Source: Hevea brasiliensis
Taxonomy: Eukaryota; Streptophyta; Magnoliopsida; Malpighiales; Euphorbiaceae
Assembly (NCBI RefSeq): GCF_030052815.1
Contig: NC_079499.1
Coordinates: forward strand, 101,280,480 to 101,344,479
Length of the DNA: 64,000 nt
Reading direction: 5' to 3'
Below, piece after piece: positions 46,732 to 58,542 of the stretch (positions are counted from its first letter, which is position 1; each line of letters opens with the position of its first letter). The notes below the pieces were generated by a model that ran no database searches, was not told the DNA's origin, and worked only from the letters and a program-made list of their open reading frames with translations. Made by a program: the position numbers and the translations under genes.

Positions 46732-49412
46732 TGTTACGACTCAACTTATGGGCCGGACTGACATTAGGACCTGGGTCAACATAAAGCCTCGAAAGCCCGC
46801 AATAAGCCTAATTATTCCTTAACTCAATCATAAGATCCATATTGAGCCCAATTTCAAGAAATCAACCAGATAGAGTCCGGTCATAACATGGACCATTCAA
46901 CGGAAAATTTTTTACTCACCCAACCTGTAAGCACAATATATTTAACAATTTGGGGAGGTCAGCTTCCCCTCCACATTCTCATAACAATACTAATTCAAAT
47001 GGGAGCTCAGCTTCCTCATTCAACCCAATGATCATCCATGCATACTCATATATCATGCTTACAATTCTAGTTAATACATACATAACAGATCCAAATGAAT
47101 ACATTACTAATAATAATAATAGATGTGGAGTTTTAAAATAGAATAAAAGAACAAAATACAATTAAATGCTGATAGTAGACCTGCGAAAAAGAGAGCAGGT
47201 TAAACTCAACAAAGGACCTCCTGTATCCTAAAAAAATAGGTGAACAGGAGTAAGCATTCGACTCAGAGAGTAAAATACTGATTTTAAATACAATTTTTAT
47301 AGCTATCTAAAGCTAATGCATTCTAAAGAGTGGAATGCAATACCTTCATAGTTTTCATACAATCACATCATAAACAACAAAAAGGTAATTTGAAGCACTC
47401 ACACACTCATATAATATTCAAACAGTACATATATGGGAGCTAGTCCCCTATATAGCTCTCTTAATCCAACCTCTGTCAACGAGTACATCTCAAGCCGAAC
47501 TTTCTCTTAATAGACCAAATGCGAGGGCCAGCGAGATCATAAAAGGATCACGCCTACCCCAACTTATCCATTAAAGAATCGGGTCCCAGTGAGTCAAGCT
47601 CTAGCCGCATCTACTCATCCTGTTCATATCTAATATCACGCACGCCAATACACACACACTACTTTAAATTACTATAAAATAACATCCATAGTATTTCATC
47701 AAATGAAGATGCAATATAAAATATGTCTAGTATTTAACTACATAAATATATATTTATAAGTGATACATGGGCATACCTGAACATATAATAATATTGGAAT
47801 TATAATTAAAATTAATATTTTACTCACAGACATAAACCGAGGTCATTGTGGTGACTGGGCAGAGAAAAAAGACTGTCTCAGCTCACCTGACAATTACATT
47901 ATAATTATTTAATATAATTGACTCAATATAAGCTTAAAAAGAATCAAAAATACCCTAAGTTGTGTCGAAAATCCAGCAGAGTTCTCTCTATACCTAGGAT
48001 CTACCAAACCTGTAAAATGACTCAAAAATACACTTTTATATCTACAAGTCACACAACCATATCTCAATCATATCACATGGCTCCTCCTGGGCCCATCCAA
48101 ACAGTCAACAACCATAATTTTGAAAAATTATAATTTAATCCCTACAACTAATGCTTTTTGCAAAAATTACCCAAATGAGCTCTAAAAATTCTAAAATTTT
48201 GCCCCGCTGTCCTTAACAATATTACTAAGCTAATAAAAAAGGAATTATAATTTTCTAACTACCCATGAATATTTTATGAATTTTAAAACTAAATTAGAAA
48301 CTAAATAATTAAGGAAACTTAGGATTCGGGCTTACCTACGCCAATTCTAATATCGGAAACATATCCAGGATGTCTAAAAATGGTGGGGTAGCCTATAATC
48401 TTGGCTCGGTTCTAAAGTAGCTTCGGTAGCCTGTCTGTCCAGCCCAAAAATGCAGACCTGATCAATAGTTGAATTTCCACAAATTGAATGTACCTATGTG
48501 AAGCCCATAACACGGGGGTTAGTACATAATTTTTACGGAATTTATTAAGCTTATTTAGTGCCCGGAAAAATACTGCAAAGTTTCGTGGGACTCACCGAAA
48601 AACAGTATCAAAAATTTTGAAATGGGTATTGCCGCGAAGCTCTTGTCGAGGAGAGCACTTTGGTACTCTCAAATTTTTCGTGCGGTTCACGGTTTGCGAG
48701 AAATTTAGCCCAAAAATTAAAATGGACTAAATTTTTTCGAAAAAAAACTGGACAAACCGCTTGATGGATTTGGGTATTCTTAGTATCTATGGAAAACTCT
48801 TGAAGTGTAGATGAGTTTTGGAATAAGACCCTATCCGATCAGTAGTTGGATTTTGGCTTGAAAAACGAGAAGTCGCGCGGCGCATTGAAGGAGCTTTGCG
48901 TGCACTTTTCTGACCACTAGAGCCACAGCCGGCGGTGGGGGAGGTCTCTGGAGGTGCACCGGTGAGTTGGGGAGGGAAGGGTGTCTGCTGGTTGGTGAGG
49001 GGAGGAGGGAGGGGAAGGGGAGGGTGTCGGAAGCGAAGCGGGCGAGGACGAAAAAGGAGAGGGCTGGTCCGATTCAATCGGTTCGACCTGGTCCGGTTTG
49101 ATTTGGTGGTCCGATTCAAAATACCAAAATTTGAATTTTGTACTCTGCCTTGGGACAAAAAATGAAGCCCAAAAATTCAGAAAAAAAAAATTTCAGAAAA
49201 CTTAGAAAAATTTATAGAGTTTAAATATATTTTTAGTTTTGCTATGTGATCTTTAAATTAATTTGTAAAAATTAACAAAGTTTATTGACTTTGAAAAATT
49301 AAATCCAATTTCTAAAATTCAAAAAATTTTACATAAACTCTCAAAATTTTAATAAAATAAAATATTAACATTTATACATAAAATAAGTATTTTAAAAATT
49401 AGGGGTGTTACA
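46732..49412 (-). mobile_element. Solo-LTR-like complete copy of repeat R (2.68 kb)
   Basis: On the plus strand it starts TGTTACGACTC and ends AGGGGTGTTACA, with flanks TTGTA and TTTTA (four of five bases equal), consistent with an old 5-bp target duplication. It is the only apparently complete R copy here and matches copies 1 and 2 in reverse complement, and the right-hand copy at 58543 in the same orientation. No ORF encodes retroelement proteins. The ORF pair at 48787-49165 is a G/C-rich LTR segment read on both strands. Confidence 0.7.
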
Positions 49413-49454
49413 TTTTATCTATTAACAATTCAAACATAATTTCATGATAAAAAT

Positions 49455-50028
49455 TAGAGTGTGCGGTTTTGGTTCAGTTTGGAGTCTACACAAGAATTGA
49501 AATCGAATTGAAATTTTAGTACAGTTTCGATTTGATTTTTCACTTTTTCGATTCTGATTTAGTATAGTTTTTGATTTTTTTTGTTTCGGTTCAATTTAAT
49601 ACGTTCCAGTTCGACTCTCAGTTCTTGAAACAATTTTATGTAATTATTTCTTTAAAAAGTCATACTTAAATTAGAATTTAAGTTTTGAATTTGGTTATTA
49701 ATATATAATATATCATATAATATATCTTTTAGCTATTATGTAATATATATTTTAACTATTTATTATGTAATAATTAAACGTAAGATACAAATATAATTAT
49801 GAATTAATATATATATTTTTTGAAAGTATATAATGCATTTGAAAAACTCAGAAATATATGTATAAATTTAGTTCTCAATTTGGTATGGTTTCGACTTATT
49901 TTTTATATAATTTTGATTTAATTCTTAATTAAAAATTATAATCAAACCAAAGCATTAAAATAAGTTTAGTTCAATATTATTTACAATTCTCCAATTCGAT
50001 TCAGACCTCCGAAAACTGCACAACCCTA
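49455..50028. mobile_element. hAT-type MITE, 574 bp, with perfect 8-bp target duplication
   Basis: The left end is TAGAGTGTGCGGTTTTGG; the right end read inward is TAGGGTTGTGCAGTTTTCGG. The flanks are the identical octamer ATAAAAAT (49447-49454 and 50029-50036). Eight-base duplications with TAGRG-type ends indicate the hAT superfamily. The interior is rich in 'ttcggttc/gaatcg'-type blocks and A/T, with no transposase. It lies about 860 bp upstream of the TTL start codon, within reach of its promoter. Confidence 0.85.
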
Positions 50029-50036
50029 ATAAAAAT

Positions 50037-50718
50037 CCATCCAAATTATATTCACACAATCACCTGCATAGTTACAGTAAAGCAGCCAGCAATGCATAGA
50101 AAAGAGAAGAGAATTATTTACATGATTTGGCCTCCAAACCACATCGATTCTATTGAATCTTTAATGTATGCAATTACAGAGCATATGAACTAATGAATGG
50201 AAGGAAGACAAGGCACAGAGAAGACAAGTTTGGTAGAATTACTATAAAGAGGGGCTCCCAAAGAAAATGGAGAGAAACAGTTGTCCACAAACGTGGGATG
50301 CTCAAAGAGCACACCAACGTGCCCTCCTCTCCCTCCCTCCAATCTTTATGATCTCAACTAGTATGAACTCTTTTCTTTGCCAAAAATCTAGAGATCTATA
50401 TTTCTCGTAAGACCGGGTCTCTTGCTTTTCATTTTCCACCACCCAAATTAACAAAAAAAAAAAAAAAAAAGACAACCAAGAATAATCAAACCAAAGTGTA
50501 ATTTTCTATTCTTTCTTTTCCCTCTCAAGGAATTTTTTTTTGCCACCCTGGTTATGCCATCTAATATCATCTCTCTAACCCATAACAGAGAGAGAAGAAA
50601 ATAACAAGAATCTTTCTTTCATGGCTGCCACTCCAGGAGGCCTTGTAAATCATCTCCTGGGGCTAGGCTAGTTTCATACCCCACTTCTCTTCTCTTGCCT
50701 AATAATTCAATCCCTTTT

Positions 50719-50749
<31 letters not shown>

Positions 50750-50888
50750 TTCTATGTAACCCATCGACCAGCAATCTTTGCATATTTGTTTTCAGATTTT
50801 AATGCCTTTTTGGGCATGAAAATGTACCATTCTTCCCTGTTAGAGAAACAGCATTGTCCATATAGGAATTCATAGGGGTAAGAGAGAA
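50037..50888 (+). promoter_or_regulatory. Promoter and 5' leader of the TTL-like gene
   Basis: The region between the MITE and the start codon has balanced composition, a CT-rich block and a (CTT)n run at about 50716-50748, some 140 bases before the ATG. This is typical of a plant 5' UTR. A poly-A run lies near 50452-50470. I cannot fix the transcription start. Confidence 0.4.
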
Positions 50889-53329
50889 ATGGGGGACGTC
50901 TCGCCTGATAAGAAATCTGGTTGTGGCCTAATAAATGCAGTTTTTGGACGACGAAGTTTTTGGCAAAAGAGAACCACTTCTTGTAGCTCACTTCCTGCGA
51001 TGAATGGAAACACATTTGTCAGGACGCCAAGCACTCCAAAGAGACGGAGGAGTGGCTCTGATGAGGCTGCATTTTTAGATAACTTACCGGCCATATCAGA
51101 TGGCGCTCCAAAACCTGGCAGAAAAGCTCCTGATCACCCTAAGATCCTTCCTGTACAACAACAACAACAGCAGAAACAGAACCACCATCCTCCGCAGCAC
51201 CAACAAAACTATGGTAGAAAACCTTCAGAGGACGCAGCTAAAATTTCGGCTAACCAACTTCATGGTAACCAAAACTATGGTTATCCTCATCAAGGTAGGA
51301 AGCTACCTAAGGAAGCAGTTAGCATATCCGGCGAGCTTGAAAGTATGATTGCTGATCACCAAAAGACTAAAGGAGACAGCACGCTTGTCCGGGCTTCATC
51401 TAGCAATGTCATGCTTTTCGGCAATTTAGGCAATCTGAGGCAATCCGGGGGAAATGGTGGTGGAGGAAATACGAATTCATACAATGTTCTTGATTACCTT
51501 CCTAAGCCTGCAAGAGAAGAGAATCCCATGCCTAATGGGAAATACCCGAATAGCGTGATGGGAAATGTAGTGAAAAAACAACATGAAGAGCAGAAACCAG
51601 GCGCTGAGCAGCCTGGAGGTTCCTTATGCAGGGCTCTCTCTACTAGAATGGACCCTGAACAATTGAAAATTATGGGCAATGAAGATTACAAGAATGGGAA
51701 TTTCGCAGAGGCATTGGCTTTGTATGATGCAGCAATCTCAATTGATCCCAATAAGGCTTCATATCGGAGCAATAAAAGCGCGGCATTGACAGCTCTAGGT
51801 AGGCTTCTTGAGGCAGTTTTCGAGTGCAGAGAAGCCCTTCGAATTGACCCTCATTATCATAGAGCTCACCTTCGTTTAGCAAACTTGTATCTCAGGTAAT
51901 AACTTATTGTCATATTAGTGTTTTTTTCTATGAAAATTAATCCATGGCCAGTCATGTTAATCTCTTATACACTTCTTGTATCTATCGTGCATAGATTAGG
52001 GGACGGGGAAAAAACTATATATCACTATAAACTTTCAGGGCCAGAAGTTGACCATGTCGACATTGCTAAAGCTAAGGGTCTTCAGATCCATCTCAACAAG
52101 TGCACCGAGGCTCGAAGACTACGAGACTGGAACACCTTGATCAAGGAGACCAGGGCTGCTATTTCTTCTGGTGCGGATTCAGCACTGCTAGTAAGACACC
52201 AAAATTTATCATTTCTCATCCAAAATTCTCTATCTCTTTCAGCTACTTTGGTATACTAACATGGGTCTTTTTGTTGTGTAATGAAAAGATATATGCATTG
52301 CAAGCAGAGGCCTTGATAAAGCTGCATAGGCACCAAGAAGCAGACGAAGTACTAAAAAAGGGTCCAAATTTCCAAGATGATGAATGTACCAAATATTTTG
52401 GACCTATTGGTAATGCAAATTTGTTAATGGTACGAGCACAGGTCGACATGGCTGTTGGCAGGTTAGTGTTACAATTTTCACTCATATGTAAACTGCAATT
52501 GCATATGGAGGAAAGGTTGTAATGGGTAGTATTAAACACTTGAAAAGAGGAAGGACTTTAGGTAATGTGTTAGGGAATGCCCAATATGTACCGGCCATCA
52601 TGCTCAGTAGATATGTTAATATATGTTAGGCTGATAGTAATGGCTGAAGCAATGGACATTTTGACAGATTTGAGGAAGCATTGGCTGCGGCTCAACGAGC
52701 AACTAGGCTTGATTCTAACAATAAGGAAGCAAACATGGTAATGAAGAAGGCAAGAGCTGTGGCAGCAGCTCGATCAACTGGTAATCAGCTTTTCAAGGCA
52801 GCCAAATTCTATGAAGCATCTAATGCATATGGTGAAGGACTTGAACATGATCCTTACAACTCGGTTTTACTGTGCAACCGAGCCGCCTGTCGGTCTAAGC
52901 TTGGCCAGTATGAAAAAGCTGTGGAGGACTGTAATGGTGCACTCAATATGCGTCCTAATTACTCCAAGGCTAGACTAAGGAGAGCAGATTGCTACGCCAA
53001 GGTGACTAATTATATATAGTACATGTATATCTGGAATTTTAACATGTCTATTAAGTGACTGTTTGATTGAACTAGTGGGAGTTGGTTTCTGCTCTCAATC
53101 TTTAATATTAGTTGTTTGAAAAGAAATATTTTTGGGTTTATAGCAAATCTTCTAAAATGGGTAATTTCTACTGAATCTGATGTTTATTTTGGTGATATGA
53201 TAGTTGGAAAAATGGGAAGCTTCAATACAAGACTACGAGATCTTGCATAAAGAAGCACCAGACGATGAAGAGGTGGGCAAGGGATTGCTAGAGGCCAAAG
53301 CACAGCTTAAGAAGCATAGGGATGAATGA
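50889..53329 (+). CDS. TPR protein of the TTL family, lacking the C-terminal thioredoxin-like domain
   Basis: Exons: 50889-51895, 51995-52190, 52289-52461, 52668-53001, 53204-53329. GT-AG borders and phases give 611 residues. The N-terminus (MGDVSPDKKSGCGLINAVFGRRSFW) and the SGELESMI and SYNVLDYLPK motifs are those of plant tetratricopeptide thioredoxin-like (TTL1) proteins. TPR blocks follow: GNEDYKNGNFAEALALYDAA (from about residue 258), NKASYRSNKSAALTALGRL and RIDPHYHRAHLRLANLY, and a second set with GLEHDPYNSVLLCNRAACR and NYSKARLRRADCYAK. TTL proteins are scaffolds in brassinosteroid and osmotic-stress signalling and normally end in a thioredoxin-like domain, for roughly 700 residues. 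Here translation stops after LKKHRDE, and no thioredoxin-like sequence is visible downstream. It may be a truncated but expressed TPR protein or an early pseudogene. Confidence 0.85.
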
Positions 53330-53481
53330 AGGATGCTGAGGCTTGAACTTGTAAAGAAAGCAGAGCAAGAAGAGTGAAAAGGAGAAAGACACCAAATGCA
53401 GGAACCTGCAGCAACATTAAGGCCTGTACAACCAAAAGCTGAGGAACTCCTTATGGCTACCATTGCTGAGGGCATATAAAT
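53330..53481 (+). other. In-frame remnant after the TTL stop codon
   Basis: Reading on in the same frame past the TGA gives a charged, helix-like segment (RMLRLELVKKAEQEE), a second TGA, and then about 34 codons to a TAA at the end (MQEPAATLRPVQPKAEELLM within). It does not look like the thioredoxin-like domain that family members carry here. It may be decayed coding sequence, an alternative C-terminus, or 3' UTR that is open by chance. Confidence 0.35.
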
Positions 53482-54344
53482 GAGGAGAAAACAAGATCGA
53501 ATTAGACAAGGCCAATTGTATAATTTAGAAAAGAAAATTAAAATTTGGTACCATATTTAGACTCTTACGTAAATTAAGCAAATATACTTGGCACAATTTT
53601 TCTTTTTTTTTTTTTTAATGTATAGCTATATGCTTGTGTGAAAATTTTTTTGGGAGAATTTGAAATTATACAAAAAACTTCTTTATAATCTATTGAGAAA
53701 AAAGAGGAAAAAAGAATGAAGGAGTTATTTGATGTTGCAGAATTCAAAATTTCATATCTTTCTTCTTGTTTCTTCTTTCTCAATTTGACCCAAAAGAAAA
53801 ATAGATAAATAAACAAGGAAAAGAAAAAAAAATAGATAAATAAACAAGGAAAAGAAAAAAAAAAGTTGAGTAGTTGAATAGAATTTTGTTACTTAAATTG
53901 TCTATCATAAACTCAAGATATAAAATATATGATAAAATTTATTTAATATTTGAATCTCATATATTTATATATTAAATTTATAATAAATTAAATTTTGACA
54001 AAAATTTTCTATAGATGAAACGATATGCAATAAGTAGCAGAGTTGAGGATTCAAAGAGGTTATTTGAGAAAATTCCTAAAAGAAGTATTATTTCTTCAGA
54101 GAGTTCATTTCGACTGAGTCTCCTTTCTTTTCCAGTATAGGTACAGAATGTCATATTCAATTTTACACTCTCTCTTAATCCATGGATAAAATTTAAAAAT
54201 TAAAAATAATGAAATTATTAATTAGACTTTATAGCACTGCAAAATATTTTATTATTTTTCAGAGAAAAAAAATTAAGAGTTTCTTTATTTTTTAAAAAAT
54301 AATTTTTTGTCTGATTTTATATTTTTAAGAAAACTTTCACAGTG
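53482..54344. other. Gene-free spacer with a short tandem duplication
   Basis: At 53798-53862 a 31-bp unit ('atagataaataaacaagg' plus A/G-rich tail) occurs twice in tandem. The rest is A/T-rich with no supported ORF. Confidence 0.6.
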
Positions 54345-54612
54345 GTTTGGTCATGTGAAGCGTAGACATGAAGCGTAGACATACGGAGGTTCCAGTTAGA
54401 CAAGTAGAGCACATTAGGTCAGAAAATTGAAAGAAAAAAAGGAATAGACCTAAATTAACTTGGAGGAGAGTAGTACAACATGACCTAGAAGCATTACACA
54501 TTTCTGAGAATTTAATCCAAAATCATTCAGAATGAAGAAAGTAAATCCATATAGCCGACTCTAAATTTTTGGAATAAAGGCTTAATTGAGTTGAATTGAG
54601 TTAAAAAAAAAA
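54345..54612 (+). mobile_element. 5'-truncated LINE 3' end
   Basis: Starts at the 'tggtttggtcatgtgaag' block (WFGHVK) and ends in 'gagttgaattgagtt' plus poly-A (54603-54614), the usual 3' tail of this LINE family in the window. Inside, 'atgaagcgtagac' is directly duplicated. Frame breaks make it non-coding. It is the same family as the fragments at 12636-12924 and 58651-60397. Confidence 0.75.
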
Positions 54613-54936
54613 AAGTGTTTGTCAATCAACAATAGAAATAATTTTTTTCAATAAAATTATTCATATCTTCCACACACATATATACCCTCTAAAAAATATT
54701 TCTTAGAATATACTCCCATCCATTTCTCATAAGTAAGATCAGATAAGGAGGAAGGAGTTTAGTCTTCCTCTTCTCTTCTCCTCATTCTTTTTTTAATCTT
54801 TCTCCACAAAGTACTACTCTTTAACTTGAGCGTCGAAAAATCTTCATCGGAGACCTCTACAGTGGATCTCTACCCATTTTCTCTTTATCTGCAGGTGAGA
54901 CGATGAAAATGAAACCTTGAAACTGTACGCTTCATC

Positions 54937-54972
<36 letters not shown>

Positions 54973-56793
54973 AAAAAAAAATCAAAACCTATATATCAAT
55001 TGTCAATTTTAATCAAAATTTTTAATTTTATCAGTTTGATCATAAATTTTTTTCTATTGTTTTCAATTTTAACAATAAATTTAATTAAAATCAATTGAAC
55101 TCATTAATTAACAAAAATAATTCAAATTTTTTCATTCATTATCAATTTTAGCTTCTTCTTTTAGTTTTATTAATTTATTCAATAATTTTAACATTTTCAT
55201 TAATTTTAACAATTTTTATATGGACAAAAAATATAATAAATGAATAATATATCAATATTATTAACTTAATTTGTAATTTTTTTCTCTCTTCTTAATTATT
55301 TTTTTTATTTACATTTTTCTCATAATTTTATTTCAAATTTAAGGTAAAAAGTAAAAAAATAAATATTTAAACGTAAAATTTGAATAAATAATATAACCAA
55401 AATAAATGAAATTATAACTTTCATACTAATAGAGAAATTAATTAAAATAATATTTTTATCAGTTTTTAAAAATTATTTTAAAATAAAAGGAATGACTAAT
55501 ATTAATAATATAGGTAAATATTTACATTTATTAATTAAATAATTCAATTAAATTAATTATTAAAATTAATATAAAAATTTGAAATTAAAGTGATAAAATT
55601 AAAATATTTAACTAAAACTGAAAAAGCATATAAATATTTTTTTACTCATTTAACTTATTATAAAATATATTTAAAACCTTATTTTATTTATATTTTTAAT
55701 ATGTCTTATTTATTTTATAATAGTATGATCATTTTAGTATTATAAATAAATATTTTAAATAAATAATTAATTAATTTTACTGTAAAAAGTTAAAGGAATT
55801 TTATTTATGAAAAAGTTATTTTTTTATTTAAAATAAAGATAAAAAAATATAATTTTTCTTAAAAACTAAACAACAAATAATATTAAAATTTAAAAATTAA
55901 TAAATTTTAATTTTAATTTGATTTCAAAAATTTATATATGTGAACATGAAATTTTTCTTATAACTTTTTAAGAAATTCTTTAGAAAGTTATATATCCTAA
56001 TTTGAATAACTTTATATAAATGAGTCAAAACAAAAAGAATAACTTTATAGATTAATTCTAGCATTGATTGATATAAATTATTAATATTTAACTAAATAAA
56101 ATATAAAATAATCAAGAATTGATCAAATATTTTTGATTATGTTCAATTTTTTTTTTCAATTATGATTCAATTAAATTTTGTTTGGAAAAAGTTCTTTCAA
56201 TTCAATTATTTGAATAATCACTCTTATACACTTTCATCTCTTATCTATTTTTATTAATTTAATTATTAAATGATAAATTTAAAAAAAAAATCATAACAAC
56301 TTAAAAATAAAATTAATCATAAATAAAAATTTTATTAACTATAAAATTTTTAAAAATGAAAAAATAAAAATATATAATTAATTCAAAATTTAAAAACTTC
56401 TATTTTTATTTTAAAATATAAATATAAGTGTTAATTATAAATTTTACATTATGTAATGTGTTTTTTTTTAATTAAATAAGGTCAAAGAAAGTCTGACCCA
56501 ATCCGATTTCAACATTTCCCTCCCCCATGTGATGTTAATGAGACCCAAACCATTAATTAATACGGTTCCTTGCCTCTGATCAGTTCCATTAATGAGCATT
56601 GAAGAGAGTACCGACAAGTTAACCACATCACTCGGCCACCAAATTGGACACTTCTTAATTAAGCACACCTTACCATACACAAGGTTAAGACCAAAACACA
56701 CACCCACCCACACACACCAAAACAAAACAGAACAATCTCTGTTAATCGATAATCATCTCCGATAATTATTATACAATACAAAAGCGGAACGCC
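54613..56793. other. Gene-free A/T-rich region between LINE tail and PLAT gene
   Basis: Contains an (AT)n run at about 54941-54968 and long A/T-rich stretches from 55000 to 56460. The last 330 bases, with more balanced composition, probably include the 3' UTR of the minus-strand PLAT gene. An ORF at 56468-56725 is unsupported. Confidence 0.5.
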
Positions 56794-57405
56794 TCACATG
56801 ACAGCAGATTTGAGTTTGACTCCATCGAGACCTTTAAGATCACCGAGATCCGACGGACAATGGTTCCTGATGGTCGTTAACTCATACGGCGCCGTATCAA
56901 TGGCGAGCCACTGCTCCACCGTGAACTGCTGCTGCGAGCAAGGCGTGTGGACGCCAGTGGTAGTCACCTCAACGTAGTTACAGTACCAGCCGTGATGCGG
57001 TCCGCTTCCATCAGAGGTCAAGTTCAAAGCGCAGACTGGAGCGGTCAGGCAGGGTCCTCTCCCGCTGAAAATGTCGAGATTGCCCCTCTCGAAGTAGTTG
57101 TAGTCAGGCCCCATCAGGCCGCCCCAGGACTCCAGATTCCGGATCTCCACGTACTCGCCGTAGACGTCGTAGAGCCTAACACTGATGATGGAGTCTGTTC
57201 CTCCTTTGATGATCGACCCGGTCCTTATGTACACCGTGTACACGCAATCATCGTCGGCCTGCATTTTTTTTTTTCGAAAACAATGTTAGCGAAAAACGAT
57301 GCAAGAGGCGATTATGGTGGAGGTTACAGCGGAACTTACAGAAACATCGACGGTTGAGACGGCTAGTAGAAGGAGAAAACAGAGAAGGCGAGCGTAAAAG
57401 GCCAT
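56794..57405 (-). CDS. PLAT1: Secreted PLAT/LH2-domain protein (PLAT1-like), 2 exons
   Basis: Exon 1 is 57340-57405 (22 codons, MAFYARLLCFLLLLAVSTVD) and exon 2 is 57258 down to 56794; the 81-base intron has GT-AG borders and phase 0. The product is about 176 residues. The N-terminal hydrophobic core is a signal peptide. The mature part is a single PLAT/LH2 beta-sandwich (CVYTVYIRTGSIIKGGTDS, then VRLYDVYG, FERGNLDIFSGRGPC and the GWYCNYVEVT block). The Met inside 'tgcag' at the exon 2 edge is an intronic false start. The family (Arabidopsis PLAT1, 181 residues, from memory) is reported in the ER and cell surface and supports abiotic-stress tolerance. The short spacing and intact frames suggest a working gene. 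Confidence 0.93.
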
Positions 57406-58542
57406 ATTTTTGTGAGGAAATGCGAAGCTTTGGACTATGCGGGTAGAGATTGAAATTTATAGATGGTTAAAGTAGGAAGGAGACGTGGCTTTACTGTTTT
57501 TTCATTGGAGCGTTCTGAAGATATCATCTGTCGCACCCTGGTAATGGTAGATTGGTAATTTAGATTCTTGAGTGTGGGCAATAAAGGAAATACAAAATAT
57601 CCATGTGTTAGTAAGCTTTGTTTGGTTCCAGTTTTCATAGTGTGAAATAATTACTTGTTTAATTGCTGGTTAACAATAATGATTTGTTTAATTGCTATGA
57701 TTGTTTAATTTCTCAGGAAGTTGATGAGTTGTATTTGATTAGGGAAGTAAATTCTCCTGCTTAATCTAAGGAACTTAACCTTAGGATAAGTCTTTTACTT
57801 TCAACTTTGCCTCTATTGATTTTCTCTATAGTTGCAAAGAAGAAAAATTTATGATATATATTATTTTGTAATCAATATGCATCATATAAAGGGGAAAAAA
57901 TTTTAATTAAATCAAGAATTTTTATTATATTTTTTGATAAAATTTTTTATTATATTTTATTTATTATTATATCATAAAAAAATTACATGTTTATTATGTA
58001 AATTGAGTGTTTAGGCAACATATGATACTCTATTAAATTAATTATTTTAAATATTACACTTATATTTAAAGTAGAGATGTTTATATAAATTTTATTGCCA
58101 ACTTTTTATTATTATATTTTTATTTTCCAAAAATTTAACCTATCAGCTAAAAACATTCAAATAGTACCTCTTAAAAGTTACTAATTTAATGCGTACTTAT
58201 CAAGAAGTAAACTTTTCAAAAAAAAAATTATTTTAAACCAGATAAGATCTAAAATGTCAGCAATCCAACGAACGTGCCCATATTTTGTTATATTATTATT
58301 TTTATAAAATTGTTAAATAATTAAATAATTTAAAACATTTATTTAATTTTTAAAATGATTATTTTTTGAAAAAGTATTTAATAATTATTTTTTTGAAAAG
58401 TTTTTTTTTCTTTTAATAATAATCCCAAATATTATGGTGCTATTTTTTAAAAAAGAGAAAAGAAACTAATACGTGAAACTTAATTAATTATTTTATGTTG
58501 GCTATCAATATTTCATATGGTGACATGGTTTTAGCTATTTTT
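57406..58542 (-). promoter_or_regulatory. Upstream region of the PLAT gene and A/T-rich spacer
   Basis: The first 200 bases upstream of the start codon should hold the minus-strand promoter and leader. A TATA-like stretch ('tataaatttc' on the minus strand, complement of 57454-57463) lies about 50 bases from the ATG. Beyond 57850 the sequence is A/T-rich with no feature seen. Confidence 0.35.

Noticed and set aside
48787..49165. Overlapping ORFs on both strands
   Set aside because: A G/C-richer segment of the solo-LTR-like repeat R; open on both strands by composition, without domains.
56947..57357. 136-codon plus-strand ORF
   Set aside because: Antisense of the PLAT gene exons.
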